A stretch of DNA of 64,000 nucleotides from Pseudomonadota bacterium (lineage in GTDB: Bacteria > Desulfobacterota > Desulfobulbia > Desulfobulbales > Desulfocapsaceae): positions 1 through 64,000 of the forward strand of contig JAHJNL010000030.1 of the NCBI GenBank assembly GCA_018820855.1. Reading direction: 5' to 3'. Below, one piece after another: positions 16,884 to 24,771 of this stretch (its first letter is position 1; the number at the start of each line of letters is the position of its first letter). The notes below the pieces were generated by a model. It was not told the origin of the DNA. It searched no databases and saw only the letters and a list, made by a program, of their open reading frames with translations. Both the position numbers and the translations under genes were made by a program.

Positions 16884-18376
16884 AATCCATATTTCCTGAC
16901 AATGAAGCGGACCCAGGCCAGCGGACTGATCTGAGCATTGGCAACCGCACCGGCGGCAATGACGATGAAGGCGGTAACAAGTGGGGGGGTAAGAAGCATC
17001 AGGCGTGTCTCAAAACGGCCAACGTACAATTCCTCAGGCCAGGGTCCCTGCTGTTTGCCAAACCAGGATCTGGTCAGGATCGGCAGGAAATAGCAGGCGT
17101 TGAGGAGACTGCTCACTGCCAGTATCAATACCACCCACCAGTTACCGGCAGCAAGGCCGCCGAGTCCGAGGTACCATTTACTGACAAAGCCAACAGTCGG
17201 CGGGATGCCGATCATGCCGAGGGCACCGATGGAAAATGCTGCCATGGTGAACGGCATGCGTCTGGCTACCCCATCCATTTCACTGATACGATGGATGCCC
17301 AGGGTTTCAGCGAGGTTGCCGGCGCAGAAGAACAGGGTGATTTTCATCAGTCCCTGATGGACGAGATGGACGAGCCCGCCAATGACTGCCAGTGGCTGGT
17401 CCACCAGGCTTATACCCAGGGCAATATAAGAAACCTGACTGATGGTGGAAAAGGCAAGCCGCCGTTTGAGGTCATCCTGCTGCAGTGCACGGATAGAACC
17501 ATAGAGGATAGTAATGGAGGCGATACCCCCAAGCAGGGGAAGGACTCCGAGAAGCAACAGGTTCTGGGCGCCGTACACATCAAGGACTATGCGGATTATG
17601 CCAAAGGCTCCGGCCTTGACCACCGCTACCGCATGGAGCAGGGCGCTTACCGGTGCTGGTGCGACCATGGCCTGCGGCAGCCAGCCGTGCAGGGGGACAA
17701 GTGCGGCTTTCACTCCGACGCCGATTATCAAAAGGACAAAGATTACGGCCAGGACAGTGGCGTGGGTGTCAATAAAGGAAGAGGGGAATCCGGTTGTGGC
17801 AAAATCAGTCGGTCCGATAATGGTCTGCAGTGCGACCACAGCAAAGAGAAAAACAGCACCGCCGCTGAAGGCATAGATGAGATAGTTGCGACCGGCATGC
17901 AGGGATTTTTCTGTGCCGCGATGAATGATTAAGGGATAGGTCGTCAGTGTGAGCATCTCGTAAAAAAGGAGAAAGGTGATGAGGTTGCCGGCCAGGGCAA
18001 TGCCGATGGTTACGGTGACACAGAGGCTGAAATAGCCGAAAAAGTGGCTGCGGTTGGGGGAACCTTCAAGGTATCCCACCGCATAGATCGTGGTCAGTAA
18101 CCAGAGTACACTGGACAGAGTTGCGAACAGGGCAGACAGCGGGTCACCATTTAACAGCAACTCCACACCGGGAATTAGAGGCAGCCGGATTTCAAAGTTG
18201 TGACCGAAGTAAATTCCCGTATCCATGGCCAGGATCAGTACTATCTTCAGAATTGATCCGCAGAGATTGAGACCTGTGCGCAAGCGATGCTTTTCTTCAG
18301 GCACACCAAAGATGATGATGCCGGGGATAAACGAGCTGAGCAGTATGGATACCAGGAGCCACTGTCCCCAGTTCAT
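16880..18376 (-). CDS. NuoL/M/N-type antiporter subunit (second, MrpA/D-like)
   Basis: From the ATG at 18376 the protein has 498 residues with about 14 membrane helices. It carries the conserved Glu of helix 5 (LLFYEMLTLTTYPL) and two key lysines in VKAALVPLHGWLPQAMVAPAPVSALLHAVAVVKAG, the proton-path residues of the family. An upstream in-frame extension to 18667 encodes Pro/Gly/His-rich sequence unlike the family and is rejected. The ATG overlaps the stop of the previous gene as ATGA, implying translational coupling. Together with the separate DUF4040 and MbhE parts it may stand in for the long MrpA subunit; the assignment to MrpA or a second MrpD needs a tree. Confidence 0.85.
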   Translation of the reverse strand: MNWGQWLLVSILLSSFIPGIIIFGVPEEKHRLRTGLNLCGSILKIVLILAMDTGIYFGHNFEIRLPLIPGVELLLNGDPLSALFATLSSVLWLLTTIYAVGYLEGSPNRSHFFGYFSLCVTVTIGIALAGNLITFLLFYEMLTLTTYPLIIHRGTEKSLHAGRNYLIYAFSGGAVFLFAVVALQTIIGPTDFATTGFPSSFIDTHATVLAVIFVLLIIGVGVKAALVPLHGWLPQAMVAPAPVSALLHAVAVVKAGAFGIIRIVLDVYGAQNLLLLGVLPLLGGIASITILYGSIRALQQDDLKRRLAFSTISQVSYIALGISLVDQPLAVIGGLVHLVHQGLMKITLFFCAGNLAETLGIHRISEMDGVARRMPFTMAAFSIGALGMIGIPPTVGFVSKWYLGLGGLAAGNWWVVLILAVSSLLNACYFLPILTRSWFGKQQGPWPEELYVGRFETRLMLLTPPLVTAFIVIAAGAVANAQISPLAWVRFIVRKYGL

Positions 18377-19893
18377 GGCAATCCTCCTGAAAAGACCTGG
18401 GCCAAAGCCGGGTTGCCCGTGCTCAGAATGTACAGGGGCCAGGAGGCGGCCAAGCCGAGAAACAGGGAGATCATGGCCAGGACCAGAGCCGGCCATTCCA
18501 GCAGCGGTGAAGGTGGGGTGGATTTTGCGGATGAATAGCCTTCGGGAATGACAAAGAAGCGGGACATGACCCGAAATACGTAGGTCATTGCCAGTAAACT
18601 GCCGATGATGACCACCAGGGCCCACCACCATTGCGAGGAAGCCAGGGCTGAGCTGAGCAGCAGCCATTTGGCAATAAAGCCGCCCGAGGGAGGCAGTCCC
18701 ATAAGGCTGACCCCGGCAATACCGTAGGCTAAGACTGTGATCGGCAGGTTGGCCCTGATCCCGGTTAGATCATTAATTCGGTCATGGCCGAGATGGAGAA
18801 AGACAGTGCCGGCAACCATGAACATGGCTGATTTTGCACAGGCGTGGGCCATGGCCATAAAGATTACGATACTCCATACCTGTGTGCTGCCATCTATCCT
18901 GGCCAGGGGAAAGGCAATGAACAGGTAACCGAGTTGAGACACAGTGGAATAGGCAATCATCAGTTTCAATCTATGCTGGCGCATGGCCTGTATGGCGCCC
19001 CAGAGAATGGCGACTGCACCCAGTGTTCCCATAACGTTCAGGGCGGGAGTTGTTATGAGTTGGGCAAACACTTCAAACCATAATCTGAACAACAGGTAAA
19101 ACGATCCTTTAACCACCAGGGCGGAAAGGATGATACTTACAGGTGCAAGGGCATTGGCATGGGCAGGGGGCAACCAGAAATGCAGGGGAACCAGGGCTGT
19201 TTTCAGAAGCAGGCCGACACTCATCAGAGCCAGGGCTGCACTTATGCCTGGTTTGTTCATGGGAACATTATGCAGTAAATCCAGATCCAGCACTCTGCAT
19301 GACTTGTAAAGAAACACAACTCCCAACAGGAAGGTAATTGATCCGAGAAGGTTGACAAGCAGGTAACGAAATGATGCAAGTTGAGACGCGGGTTTTCCGG
19401 AAAGAGCCGCCAGGGATGCGGCGGCGATTGCAATAAGTTCAAGGGTTACATAGAGATTAAAGATGTCACTGGAAAGAAACAAGCCATTTAAACCAGCCAG
19501 CAGCAGCAGCCAAAGGGGCCAGAAATAGCGTTGCTGGTGCTGATGTTGAGAAGCGCGTTTTGGGTCAAGTATACGATAGGAAAAGTACCCCCGGGCATAT
19601 AAGGTGATGGCAAGGCCTGTGACTGCGGTCATCAGCAGCATGAGTAATGCCGGACCATCGGTTCGCAGGGTGATGCCAAGCGGTGGCTGCCAGCCGCCCA
19701 TGTGGCAGCGCATGGGGCCGTAAGAGAGGAGCTGGCAGGTCAGAATAGAAACGGCAAGGAGGTTGGCCAAGGCAGCGGTCAGGGCAATGGCAAAAATTCC
19801 CCGATTGAGGAGAAAGGAAAGCAGGCCTGCGATCAGTGGCAGAATGACGGGAATGATCATCCATGATGGAGAAGTAAGTTGCAAAGAAGTCAC
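18373..19893 (-). CDS. mrpD: Na+/H+ antiporter subunit D (MrpD/MnhD)
   Basis: A 506-residue NuoM/N-like membrane subunit. The helix-5 glutamate is in FNLYVTLELIAIAAASL, the broken-helix lysine in LLLKTALVPLHFWLPPAHANALAPVS, and a later lysine in AHACAKSAMFMVAGTVFL. These form the cation/proton translocation path in Mrp complexes. The ATG at 19893 overlaps the mrpC stop by four bases. In the inner membrane it works with MrpC, the MrpA-like subunits and the small subunits E, F and G, exporting Na+ in exchange for H+. Confidence 0.9.
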   Translation of the reverse strand: MTSLQLTSPSWMIIPVILPLIAGLLSFLLNRGIFAIALTAALANLLAVSILTCQLLSYGPMRCHMGGWQPPLGITLRTDGPALLMLLMTAVTGLAITLYARGYFSYRILDPKRASQHQHQQRYFWPLWLLLLAGLNGLFLSSDIFNLYVTLELIAIAAASLAALSGKPASQLASFRYLLVNLLGSITFLLGVVFLYKSCRVLDLDLLHNVPMNKPGISAALALMSVGLLLKTALVPLHFWLPPAHANALAPVSIILSALVVKGSFYLLFRLWFEVFAQLITTPALNVMGTLGAVAILWGAIQAMRQHRLKLMIAYSTVSQLGYLFIAFPLARIDGSTQVWSIVIFMAMAHACAKSAMFMVAGTVFLHLGHDRINDLTGIRANLPITVLAYGIAGVSLMGLPPSGGFIAKWLLLSSALASSQWWWALVVIIGSLLAMTYVFRVMSRFFVIPEGYSSAKSTPPSPLLEWPALVLAMISLFLGLAASWPLYILSTGNPALAQVFSGGLP

Positions 19894-20225
19894 TGGCCGG
19901 ATTCCTCGGGAATCCTACCCTGTTTTTTTCGACCCGGTAGGTCAAGGTTCGATGTCTCCTGTACCCGGCAGGCCAGGAGCAGGGCTAGGGCCGTGACACT
20001 CACCGAGACTACAATTCCGGTCAAAACCATGGCATGCGGTACGGGGTCGATTTGTCCCATGCCCAGAGGTTTGTAAGCGGTGGCGACGAGAATCAGAAAA
20101 ACCCCGGTGGACATGACGTTGACTGCCAGAATCTTGCGCAGCGGATGGGAGTGGACAATGAGGGTGAAAAATCCCATGGCAAAGAGGAGCAGCCCGGTCA
20201 TGCTGTAAAGCAGAGTCGTGATCAT
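19890..20225 (-). CDS. mrpC: Na+/H+ antiporter subunit C (MrpC/MnhC, NuoK-like)
   Basis: A 111-residue protein with three membrane helices, homologous to NuoK. Conserved features are GLLLFAMGFFTLIVHSHPLRKILAVNVMSTGVFLIL in short pieces and DPVPHAMVLTGIVVSVSVTALAL, the sequence that distinguishes MrpC. It is an essential core subunit of the antiporter. Four-base overlaps at both ends link it to mrpB and mrpD. Confidence 0.9.
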   Translation of the reverse strand: MITTLLYSMTGLLLFAMGFFTLIVHSHPLRKILAVNVMSTGVFLILVATAYKPLGMGQIDPVPHAMVLTGIVVSVSVTALALLLACRVQETSNLDLPGRKKQGRIPEESGQ

Positions 20226-20980
20226 GGCTTCTCTCCGTTGCCGCTGCTTTCAGTTGGGTTGTTGCTCTGCGGGCGTTCATATTCAGGATGGCCACCGGCG
20301 AAAAGTGATGACAGGGTAAGACCGATGGAGATGGCGCAGGCTATCTCGATGAGCAGGATCAGCCAGCCGGCTGTCTCTTCTGGGTAACCAAGCAGGTTAC
20401 CAGTGAAAAAAAGGCAGAAAAGGGCGACCCCGACAAAGAGCAGTGGTCCAAGAACCAAGCCAATACGGAGCAGTTGCGCGGGAATAGCGCGCAAGCAGGG
20501 GAGGTCGGTCACTAACAGCAGAACCCCGGCCGCCCCAAGAATTGCGCCGCCCTGAAATGCGCCTCCCGCCAGATGGCTTCCCTGCCACACGAGGTAGGCT
20601 GCAACAAGAAACATAAGGGGGACAAGTAACCGAACGACTCCCATCTGCACCGGGCTCGTATTCGTCACCTGTCGAGGAAAAGGAGCTTTTGCCAGAGACC
20701 AGGCACCGATTACGGCAAGCAGCAGTACCATGACCTCCAGCAACGTGTCATAACCGCGAAAATTCAGGAGAACTGCGGTCACAGAACTTTCCACCCCGCT
20801 GTGCTCCTGCATGCTGACCACAGCGTCTGCAAGTCCAGGGGTATCGTCGGGTATGATCCAGATAATGGTGCCAAGTGCTGTGATCAGGCAGATAATGAGA
20901 AACAGGAGCAGCCGCTGAAAAGCGTCAAGTCGTTTATTCCTGTTTTGGGCCTGTCTTAGGATCTTTTCCTCTGTTTTCAT
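20222..20980 (-). CDS. mrpB: Fused MbhE-like and MrpB domains
   Basis: The N-terminal third (to about residue 90) has one or two helices with IIPDDTPGLADAV and SSVTAVLLNFRGYDTLLEV, the last part of long MrpA proteins, called MbhE when separate. The rest is MrpB: RLLVPLMFLVAAYLVWQGSHLAGGAFQGGAILGA, then three more helices. This fusion is a known variation in Mrp and Mbh loci where MrpA is split. The ATG at 20980 gives 252 residues; an upstream GTG at 21001 is possible, and either start overlaps the previous gene by about 50-70 bases. The true start is uncertain. Confidence 0.82.
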   Translation of the reverse strand: MKTEEKILRQAQNRNKRLDAFQRLLLFLIICLITALGTIIWIIPDDTPGLADAVVSMQEHSGVESSVTAVLLNFRGYDTLLEVMVLLLAVIGAWSLAKAPFPRQVTNTSPVQMGVVRLLVPLMFLVAAYLVWQGSHLAGGAFQGGAILGAAGVLLLVTDLPCLRAIPAQLLRIGLVLGPLLFVGVALFCLFFTGNLLGYPEETAGWLILLIEIACAISIGLTLSSLFAGGHPEYERPQSNNPTESSGNGEKP

Positions 20981-21254
20981 CGCTGTCAAGTCTTCGTTCA
21001 CCTTTACGAGTTCGATTCATTCGTCTGAGGGCGGAAAGAAAAAGCGGTCCTGTCAGTCCGGCACCGAGAGCTGCCTCGGCCAAGGCCACATCCGGTGCCC
21101 GCATCCTGACCCAGGCAAGGGCCATCAGCAGGCCAAAAGAGATAAACAGTACAACCGCCTTGAATATATCTTCAGTGTTCAGCAGGTACCAGGCAAGCCA
21201 GAGCATGGTCAGGACCAGGATGATGTCAAAGAGCGTGAGGATGAAATAGTTCAT
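20934..21254 (-). CDS. DUF4040/MbhD-like subunit (detached MrpA segment)
   Basis: A 106-residue protein with three helices. The sequence VVLFISFGLLMALAWVRMRAPDVALAEAALGAGLTGPLFL is the DUF4040 (MbhD) signature normally found in the C-terminal half of MrpA. A basic hydrophilic tail follows. The ATG at 21254 overlaps the mrpG stop as ATGA. Its presence as a separate gene shows that MrpA is split here into NuoL-like, MbhD and MbhE pieces. Confidence 0.85.
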   Translation of the reverse strand: MNYFILTLFDIILVLTMLWLAWYLLNTEDIFKAVVLFISFGLLMALAWVRMRAPDVALAEAALGAGLTGPLFLSALRRMNRTRKGERRLDSDENRGKDPKTGPKQE

Positions 21255-21553
21255 GGTCGCGTCCACGGCTGTATGTTTTTCTGCATGGCGCTGCGCGCAA
21301 TGAGATGGCAGGAGGCAGAGCTTGCGATCAGTACCAGCAACCAGATGAGCAGGAGCTTTGCCGTTACCGCCCAGCTGGCGGATTGAAGGGCAAGGCCGCA
21401 GACAATACAGCCAAGGCCGACATTATCTGCCTTGGTCAGTGCATGCAGCCGGGTGTAGATGTCCGGAAAGCGTATCAATCCCACGGTGCCGGATAGGAAA
21501 AACGGCAATCCGAGGATGATGAGCAATGTGCCGCTATTGTATAGGATTTCCAT
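21251..21553 (-). CDS. mrpG: Na+/H+ antiporter subunit G (MrpG/MnhG)
   Basis: A three-helix protein with the family pattern GLPFFLSGTVGLIRFPDIYTRLHALTKADNVGLG, strongly conserved in MrpG. From the ATG at 21553 it has 100 residues and overlaps mrpF by 20 bases; a longer start at 21592 adds 13 residues without family match. It is a small membrane subunit needed for antiporter assembly or activity. Confidence 0.9.
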   Translation of the reverse strand: MEILYNSGTLLIILGLPFFLSGTVGLIRFPDIYTRLHALTKADNVGLGCIVCGLALQSASWAVTAKLLLIWLLVLIASSASCHLIARSAMQKNIQPWTRP

Positions 21554-21821
21554 GATTTCTTTTGCTGCTGTATTGCCAGGTGCGGCGGACAAAAGTCATT
21601 GTGGCCAGTGCTGCCAGCAGGGCAAAGACCAGAGCAATGTCGAGCAGCACGGGGGTGCCCATGCCTGTTCCGAGCAGCAGCAGGATTGCAACTCCGCAGG
21701 TGCCGAATAGTTGGGCTGTCATCATTCGGTCAGCGGCCGTGGGGCCTTTCAATATGCGAAACATGCCTGTGGCAATGGCAGGGAGTAAGATCAGGGCAAA
21801 GACTGTATGCATCCAGCTCAT
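21534..21821 (-). CDS. mrpF: Na+/H+ antiporter subunit F (MrpF/MnhF)
   Basis: A 95-residue protein with three helices. The motif RILKGPTAADRMMTAQLFG is the hallmark of MrpF, followed by LLDIALVFALLAALATMTFVR. The ATG overlaps the mrpE stop by four bases. It is one of the small subunits that lock the Mrp complex together in the inner membrane. Confidence 0.9.
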   Translation of the reverse strand: MSWMHTVFALILLPAIATGMFRILKGPTAADRMMTAQLFGTCGVAILLLLGTGMGTPVLLDIALVFALLAALATMTFVRRTWQYSSKRNHGNPIQ

Positions 21822-22351
21822 AGACTTTTCTTTTTGTCGGATGATATATGTATCAGGGCAGCAACGTGGTATTCAAGGTTCTGAATATTTGCCCAAATGG
21901 GCAGGCCTCGGTCAAGGGTATGAATGGTTACCTGGTTTCCATGCAGCTCGGCACTCAGGGTGCCGGGGAGGAGGCTGATGGTGTTGACAAAGAAAATCCT
22001 GGCTGATCCTTCCGGGAGAAGTGTGACGTAGGAAACCAGGCCCGGATTGAGAAGCTGTTTCGCAGAGAGTGCACGTCGCATGACATCAATGCCGCCACGA
22101 AAAGACTGATTCAGGAAAAAAGGAACAAAACGTAAGGCGCCGCTTAGGCTTATAGAGTAGTGAGATGAAGGAGCCAGCATGAGGTTCAGCTTAGAGGCGA
22201 TCAGCACAGCAGGCACTCCGACAATCCAGCTTGATATGTCGGAGCCGGTCAGGACAAACCAAACTGTAGAGAAGACAAGGATGCGGAAGAAAAATTGTGG
22301 GGAAAAACTGACAAAGGTGAAATCTTTAACAAAGCGGTGATCTCGGATCAT
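21818..22351 (-). CDS. mrpE: Na+/H+ antiporter subunit E (MrpE/MnhE)
   Basis: A 177-residue protein, first gene of the nine-gene minus-strand operon. It has two membrane segments (about 20-55), then VPFFLNQSFRGGIDVMRRAL and NPGLVSYVTLLPEGSARIFFVNTISLLPGTLSAEL, which are typical of MrpE, and a small cytosolic domain ending HVAALIHI. MrpE is accessory for complex stability. The promoter must lie in the 580-base spacer upstream; no clear boxes can be assigned. Confidence 0.9.
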   Translation of the reverse strand: MIRDHRFVKDFTFVSFSPQFFFRILVFSTVWFVLTGSDISSWIVGVPAVLIASKLNLMLAPSSHYSISLSGALRFVPFFLNQSFRGGIDVMRRALSAKQLLNPGLVSYVTLLPEGSARIFFVNTISLLPGTLSAELHGNQVTIHTLDRGLPIWANIQNLEYHVAALIHISSDKKKSL

Positions 22352-22934
22352 GGCATTCGCTCTTTTTTTCCTTGTGTCTGAGTCAGTATTTTAAAAGTAA
22401 CCCATTATCTTATTTTCTGATATTCCGGCAGACGAAGTCAAGGGATTTCTTGGGGGACGGTTGTTCTGTGTTTCGTTTTATATCATTAATATCAATATAT
22501 TACGATATTCTCTGCGTAATTGGCTGATGCACTGTTCTTTGTTGTAAGTCAGGAGGAGGGAAATGCGATATCTCTTGGTATTGAATCTTGAGTGAACTGT
22601 TCCGTAATTATTTGATGGTTTTTTAGTGGTGTTAAAAAAAAAGTTGGGTGTTTTGGTTTGGTGATCACAGGTTAACCTTGCCGTTTCTGCTCTTGTATTT
22701 TCCTTTTGTTACGTCAAGATACGAAAAAGTATTACCACATTTTTTATGCGCTGTAGGTAAATATACCTAATAGAAATACATTGTTTTAATGCTTTACAAA
22801 GAAAGCTAAGAGATGTTAGCATTGATAGATGGAAAGGTAATTACAGTTTTGGTATATTCCGTGGTGGGATGGGCGACATGTTGGTGCACTGTCACCTCAA
22901 AGAAAAACACTGAAGACGTGGGAGGGATTGAACT
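22352..22934. other. Divergent spacer between Mrp operon and PilZ gene
   Basis: AT-rich intergenic DNA. A 10-codon ORF at 22563-22595 sits behind a near-perfect AGGAGGAGGG. Two motifs, GAAAAAGTATTACC (22723-22736) and TAGGTA-N4-TACCTA (22754-22769), resemble those upstream of the PEP-CTERM gene. A 64-codon ORF at 22813-23007 overlaps the PilZ gene in another frame and looks spurious. Confidence 0.35.
22563..22595 (+). CDS. Ten-codon ORF with consensus ribosome-binding site
   Basis: ATG at 22563 to TGA at 22593-22595; peptide MRYLLVLNLE. AGGAGGAGGG ends two bases before the ATG. It may be a leader peptide or chance; no attenuator hairpin is evident downstream. Confidence 0.15.
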   Translation: MRYLLVLNLE

Positions 22935-23408
22935 ATGTTATATCATCCGGATTTTATTGTCTACCTCTGGTTGGTTCCTATTTTTTTTCTTGTGTTCCTG
23001 CCATTGACTCTATCGCTAGGCAGTGATCTTCTCAAGCTGACTCGACGCTTTTTGCGTTCCAGAGAGCTACTTGCTAAAGAAAAAAGGAGAGACCCGCGCT
23101 TCATTCCAGGTAAAGGTGCATTTGCCGAGATCACTGCAGGCGACACGACTTGCACAGGTCTGGTCTGCAATATTTCCCGGTTGGGTATCAGTTTAAAACA
23201 CCTTCCGGATATCTTTTTTGATAAAATGGATAAATTAACTATTGTCATCAGAGGGGATGGTGTTGACCAGAATCTGTTGGTCAAACCGAAATGGGTATTG
23301 GCAACAGACTCAGGCAAACGGCTGGGTGCAGAAATTGATACCGCTCCTCCTAGCTGGAGGCAATTTCTTATGCAGTCAAAAAGATTGAGCCAGTCTGAAC
23401 TGGCCTGA
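22935..23408 (+). CDS. Membrane-anchored PilZ domain protein
   Basis: A 157-residue protein. An N-terminal membrane helix (about residues 8-30) is followed by a basic juxtamembrane stretch and a PilZ domain. The c-di-GMP-binding signature is split as usual: EKRRDPRF supplies the RxxxR element (about residues 50-57) and CNISRLGIS supplies the (D/N)xSxxG element. It should sense c-di-GMP at the inner membrane. A GGGAGG sequence nine bases upstream supports the ATG at 22935. The nearest c-di-GMP synthase is the GGDEF gene at 24772-27231. Target process unknown. Confidence 0.75.
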   Translation: MLYHPDFIVYLWLVPIFFLVFLPLTLSLGSDLLKLTRRFLRSRELLAKEKRRDPRFIPGKGAFAEITAGDTTCTGLVCNISRLGISLKHLPDIFFDKMDKLTIVIRGDGVDQNLLVKPKWVLATDSGKRLGAEIDTAPPSWRQFLMQSKRLSQSELA

Positions 23409-23964
23409 CAATAGTATGATTTTGTCAGGTAAGACGGTTGCTTCTTTCTGCTTTGACTTCAACCACGATAATACTCTACTGTTCGGCAGCGGCAGTGATG
23501 TCTTTCCGGTCAAAGAATAGAGAGAGGGTAGCCCGGCTTCCATCGTCAGCACAAGTCCGCTTATGGATAGTCACAAATTCATTTGTTGCTTTGCGGTGTC
23601 TGTCTGTTCAAGAGCAGAGAATAAGGAGAAAGATACTGTTTCTCTTACGGGTGGGTTCCGCTCCGCTTGCTGAAACCTTGGAGAGACCGGTTGCTTTCTC
23701 ACTGTCACCTGTGGAGTAGATATTCCCATCACTGCTTTTACCACTGCGTACGGTCAAGCAAAACGAGTGCTGACCTGTGCTGAATCCAGGCGACAATGCC
23801 TTCGCTGCCAGTCGACTCATTTCCTGCAACATTCATTTTTATACTCTTTGGCGGTCTTCGTGATTCCTCGCCCCTGCTTGGGTATGCTGCACAGGAGCCA
23901 GGAATCACGACCAGTCAGCTTCCCTTAACATCTTGGCTCAAATAGGAATTTTCTGAGGAACACA
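23409..23964. other. Gene-free spacer with a strong 51-base hairpin
   Basis: No convincing plus-strand gene. On the minus strand two short frames (around 23500-23650 and 23608-23832) look like decayed coding sequence, but no family is recognised. A long stem-loop at 23859-23909 dominates the region. Confidence 0.35.
23859..23909. repeat. Long stem-loop (about 18 bp stem)
   Basis: CGTGATTCCT (23859-23868) pairs perfectly with AGGAATCACG (23900-23909). Inside, GC and CCTG pair with CAGG and GC across two mismatches, leaving a loop of about 15 bases. No T-run follows on either strand, so it is unlikely to be a simple terminator. Confidence 0.6.
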
Positions 23965-24145
23965 ATGAACTCTGGTGTGTTTCTGGCTGTAACAGCAGTT
24001 ACTGCGGGGACATCTTCAGTTAACGAGAAGATGTTCAAGAGCATATTAAATCAAAAAAAATATCTCTTTTAGTAATGTTGTCATATTTGAGGATGCAACA
24101 GGACAAGTAAGTGAAAAAGATGTAGTTGATCAATACGTTCACTGA
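23965..24145 (+). pseudogene. Small ORF split at an A8 run
   Basis: From the ATG at 23965 (TGAGGAA upstream) the frame encodes MNSGVFLAVTAVTAG... to a TAG at 24070-24072 (35 residues). Just before the stop is a run of eight A (24053-24060). Adding one base there keeps the reading open through NVVIFEDATGQVSEKDVVD to a TGA at 24143-24145, for about 60 residues in total. Either this is a frameshift mutation or error, or the gene uses polymerase or ribosome slippage on the A run. The family is not recognised. Confidence 0.3.
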
Positions 24146-24219
24146 CTCTGAGGGTGCAAGCGAAACCTTCTTGCATCTGCAACAGATTTCTTTTCCGGTT
24201 TTGAGAGGCAAAGAAAATA

Positions 24220-24690
24220 ATGGATAGAGAACAAGAAAAAGAGCGTCTGGTTGAACCGGGTCATGATCTCATTAAGGAACATGAAGATCCGTATATAGAG
24301 CTCTTGCATCGGATAATCCGTTTGGCAGTAAAGGTATTGGCAGGTTTGATGGTCGTGGTCATCGTTTGGGGTATCGGTGATGTTGTCTATGTTTTGTATC
24401 AGCGCATAATCGAGCCGCCGTTTTTGTTGTTAAGTATTAATGATATCCTGGCAACATTTGGGGCTTTTCTGGCAGTATTGATAGCTATTGAGATTTTTAT
24501 AAATATTACCATGTACCTCAAGACAGATGTTATTCCTGTCAGGCTGGTAGTGGCCACGGCTCTGATGGCTATTTCACGTAAGGTTATTATCTTTGATTTT
24601 GATGAAATAACCCCCCCGTTTGTGATTGGAGTATCAGCGACTGTCTTAGCTCTTGGTATTACCTATTGGCTCATTTCAAAAAAGACATGA
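24220..24690 (+). CDS. PsiE family membrane protein
   Basis: A 156-residue protein with four membrane helices (about residues 35-60, 80-104, 113-125 and 132-150). The family motif ATALMAISRKVIIFDFDE occurs in the third loop region, and an acidic N-terminal segment precedes the first helix. PsiE was named for phosphate-starvation induction in E. coli, but its molecular function is not established. The gene lies alone between a spacer and a convergent diguanylate cyclase gene. A ribosome-binding site is weak (GAGAGGCAAAG before the ATG at 24220). Confidence 0.85.
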   Translation: MDREQEKERLVEPGHDLIKEHEDPYIELLHRIIRLAVKVLAGLMVVVIVWGIGDVVYVLYQRIIEPPFLLLSINDILATFGAFLAVLIAIEIFINITMYLKTDVIPVRLVVATALMAISRKVIIFDFDEITPPFVIGVSATVLALGITYWLISKKT

Positions 24691-24771
24691 CAACAGTGCT
24701 GTTCTGGCCCAGGTGGAAATGGACTTTGGGACCGTTTGCTGTAAGGGGATATTCAGTTCCCCGGACGGAGT

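Noticed and set aside
18377-18667. N-terminal extension of the second Mrp antiporter subunit
   Set aside because: It is antisense-like Pro/Gly/His-rich sequence lying inside mrpD in another frame; the ATG at 18376 with an ATGA overlap gives the proper family start.
22813-23007. 64-codon plus-strand ORF before PilZ
   Set aside because: It overlaps the PilZ start in another frame, has no good ribosome-binding site and turns into a Phe/Leu/Cys run without family match.
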